DNA from: an uncultured Porphyromonadaceae bacterium
GTDB lineage: Bacteria; Bacteroidota; Bacteroidia; Bacteroidales; Paludibacteraceae
DNA: 7,577 nt
Assembly: GCA_937898265.1 (NCBI GenBank)
Contig: CALEJM010000126.1
Location: 1 to 7,577, forward strand
Direction of reading: 5' to 3'
The notes below the pieces were generated by a model, which had not been told where the DNA came from, ran no database searches, and worked only from the letters and a program-made list of their open reading frames with translations. Below are positions 6,511-7,577 of the stretch, piece by piece; the first letter of the stretch is position 1, and each line of letters starts with the position of its first letter. The translations under genes were made by a program, and so were the position numbers.

Positions 6511-6845
6511 GACTATTTCCCCACCCACAGTAATAGAGATGCACCCATCTGCTGTTTCTGGAAAGCGAAAAACTAAAAGAAAAAATAATATGTGATTTTA
6601 GGCGATAGGGGTGTGTAGGTGCTTCTACAACTGCTAATGGGTGCTTTTTTGATGTTCTGGATTTTTAGCTGAACTTCCCAAGGTGAACTATGTGCTATGT
6701 TTTTGTACTCAAACGTCTTTTTTTCTTGTAAAGAATGTGACTTTTAGGGCAATAAAAAGCCTTGTTGTGCGTTATAAAAACGTATAGGCGTGTAGTCTGC
6801 TTTCGTGTGGACGGATGGCCTGTTGATAAAACAAGAAAACAAACA
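6511..6845. other. Gene-free gap between rpsA terminator and ruvA
   Basis: No coding frame of credible length or composition is present on either strand, and there is no tRNA-like sequence. Visible elements are a small hairpin AGATG-CACC-CATCT (6537-6550), a hairpin TGTAG-GTGCTT-CTACA (6614-6629), and an 8-bp inverted repeat GCACCCAT (6541-6548) / ATGGGTGC (6637-6644) followed by TTTTTT (6645-6650). A T-rich stretch lies near 6700-6728. The ruvA promoter should be in the second half, but no clean TTTG / TAnnTTTG pair is found. An unannotated small RNA or a leader element is possible but unproven. Confidence 0.4.
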
Positions 6846-7430
6846 ATGATTGAATATATAAAAGGAACGGTTGCTGAGTTGTTGCCAAGTAATGCTATCC
6901 TTGAGGTAAATGGTATTGGCTACAACTTAAACATATCATTAGCAACCTATTCAGATATTAGCGACAAACAAGAAACGAAGCTGTTTGTCTATGAGGCTAT
7001 CCGCGAGGATGCCTACATCCTTTACGGATTCTCAACCAAGAAAGAGCGCGACCTTTTCCTGTTGCTTATCTCTGTAAGCGGCGTTGGTGCCAACACCGCC
7101 CGCATGATTCTCTCTTCACTCAACGTCGAGGAGTTGCAGAATGTCATTGCCTCGGGCAACGTCAACGCATTGAAGTCGGTGAAAGGCATCGGCTTGAAAA
7201 CCGCACAACGTATCATTGTCGATTTGAAAGACAAGATAGATTTCTCAGCCGATGCAACGGCTGAACTTGTGGCAGTGGCAGACGATGGAAGAAACAGCGA
7301 GGCCGAGCAGGCATTGGTGATGCTCGGATTCCAAGTGAGCGCTGTTCGCAAAGTGGTGGAGAAACTCGTGAAGGAGAATCCTTCCATCACCATCGAGCAG
7401 ATTATCAAACAGGCGTTGAAACAACTCTAA
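6846..7430 (+). CDS. ruvA: Holliday junction branch migration complex subunit RuvA
   Basis: The 194-residue product binds four-way DNA junctions as a tetramer and loads the RuvB motor for branch migration during recombinational repair. All three domains are visible: an N-terminal OB fold (1-62) starting MIEYIKGTV and ending with [10 protein letters not shown], whose E54 and D55 are the acidic pin; two helix-hairpin-helix motifs, [11 protein letters not shown] (75-85) and [11 protein letters not shown] (110-120), that grip the DNA backbone; a flexible linker (about 132-150); and the C-terminal RuvB-binding domain (151-194). Length matches the family (E. coli 203). The frame stays open upstream to 6762, but the family start MIxYIKG fixes the ATG at 6846; the extra 28 residues match nothing in RuvA. 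It is followed 13 bases later by the SprA-like gene, so the two are probably co-transcribed. No clear promoter is seen. Confidence 0.97.
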   Translation: MIEYIKGTVAELLPSNAILEVNGIGYNLNISLATYSDISDKQETKLFVYEAIREDAYILYGFSTKKERDLFLLLISVSGVGANTARMILSSLNVEELQNVIASGNVNALKSVKGIGLKTAQRIIVDLKDKIDFSADATAELVAVADDGRNSEAEQALVMLGFQVSAVRKVVEKLVKENPSITIEQIIKQALKQL

Positions 7431-7443
7431 CCCCATTCCTGCT

Positions 7444-7577
7444 GTGAGCAAGGCCGCTAAAAGAATCTTCGCCACAATCGTAACATGCAGTATTCTCTGT
7501 GTGTTAGGAGGCGCGTTGTTTCAATCGCATGCCGAGCTCCCCGTAGAACAGGACACCGCCTATCTCTTCCCTCTAGC
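7444..7577 (+). CDS. sprA: N-terminus of a secreted protein, probably SprA/Sov (type IX secretion translocon), cut by window edge
   Basis: A frame opens at GTG 7444 and runs off the window after 44 codons. The upstream in-frame stop (TGA 7417-7419) and the absence of any ATG make GTG the only plausible start before codon 25. The product begins with a basic segment (SKAAKR), a hydrophobic core (about residues 8-26) and a signal peptidase site, QSHA before E31. It continues with EQDTAYLFPL, which resembles the start of mature SprA proteins of Bacteroidales (DT...FP). In Porphyromonas gingivalis and Flavobacterium the SprA/Sov gene lies near ruvA, which supports the call. SprA is the very large outer-membrane barrel through which type IX cargo leaves the cell. 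With only 44 residues the identity rests mainly on position; the signal peptide is solid. Confidence 0.68.
   Translation, partial: MSKAAKRIFATIVTCSILCVLGGALFQSHAELPVEQDTAYLFPL

Noticed and set aside
6540..6732. Very short ATG-started frames (13 and 18 codons) in the gap before ruvA
   Set aside because: They are too short and low in complexity, with no supporting initiation signal or conserved motif. A leader peptide cannot be supported from sequence alone.
6691..6830. ruvA promoter candidates such as TGTTTTTG at 6698-6705
   Set aside because: One mismatch in the -7 element and no -33 TTTG at the right distance. Other A/T-rich candidates were worse.
6762..6845. Upstream extension of the RuvA frame by 28 residues
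   Set aside because: RuvA proteins begin with the MIxYIKG-type strand at 6846. The extension has no RuvA features and lies in the non-coding gap.
1..7577. CRISPR arrays, insertion sequences, prophage genes, tRNA or rRNA genes, foreign islands
   Set aside because: No spaced repeats, transposase or integrase motifs, target duplications, tRNA-like arms or abrupt composition change were found. The window is conserved housekeeping chromosome.

Overview
The window reads as ordinary core chromosome from a member of the Bacteroidetes, most likely order Bacteroidales. The evidence is the gene set (a Bacteroidetes-type U32 protein, a stand-alone PAS protein, a six-domain S1 of about 600 residues, and ruvA followed by the start of an sprA-like gene). 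Two promoters fit the Bacteroidetes pattern TTTG / TAnnTTTG, each with a 20-bp spacer, and the A/T-rich leaders lack Shine-Dalgarno sites. I cannot fix the genus. All genes are on the + strand.

Layout: 1-1125 is the 3' part of a U32-family gene cut by the window edge. A clear promoter at 1166-1197 precedes a 507-residue exported protein of unknown function (1250-2773), which ends in a perfect 12-bp terminator hairpin (2799-2833). Next is a class I/II PLP-dependent aminotransferase (2869-4068) with its own terminator (4099-4134). Only 26 bases later a 112-residue PAS protein begins (4161-4499). A second strong promoter (4531-4562) drives rpsA, ribosomal protein S1 (4621-6438), which ends in a strong terminator (6476-6510). 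A gap of about 335 bases with no gene (6511-6845) holds only weak secondary-structure signals. It is followed by ruvA (6846-7430) and, 13 bases later, a GTG-started secreted protein cut by the right edge that looks like the N-terminus of SprA/Sov, the type IX secretion translocon.

The genes form several separate short transcription units rather than one pathway: RNA or ribosome work (U32 protein, S1), amino-acid metabolism (aminotransferase), signalling (PAS), recombination (RuvA) and secretion (SprA-like). The aminotransferase, S1 and most of the unknown exported protein share a narrow codon choice (CCA for Pro, TCA/AGC for Ser, AAC, CAC), which suggests all three are highly expressed. U32 and ruvA are visibly less biased.

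I found no mobile element, CRISPR array, tRNA or rRNA, and no convincing new multi-gene system. The points most worth a second look are the unknown exported protein, the lone PAS protein placed just after a terminator, the inverted repeat around the -33 element of the rpsA promoter, and the structured gap upstream of ruvA.
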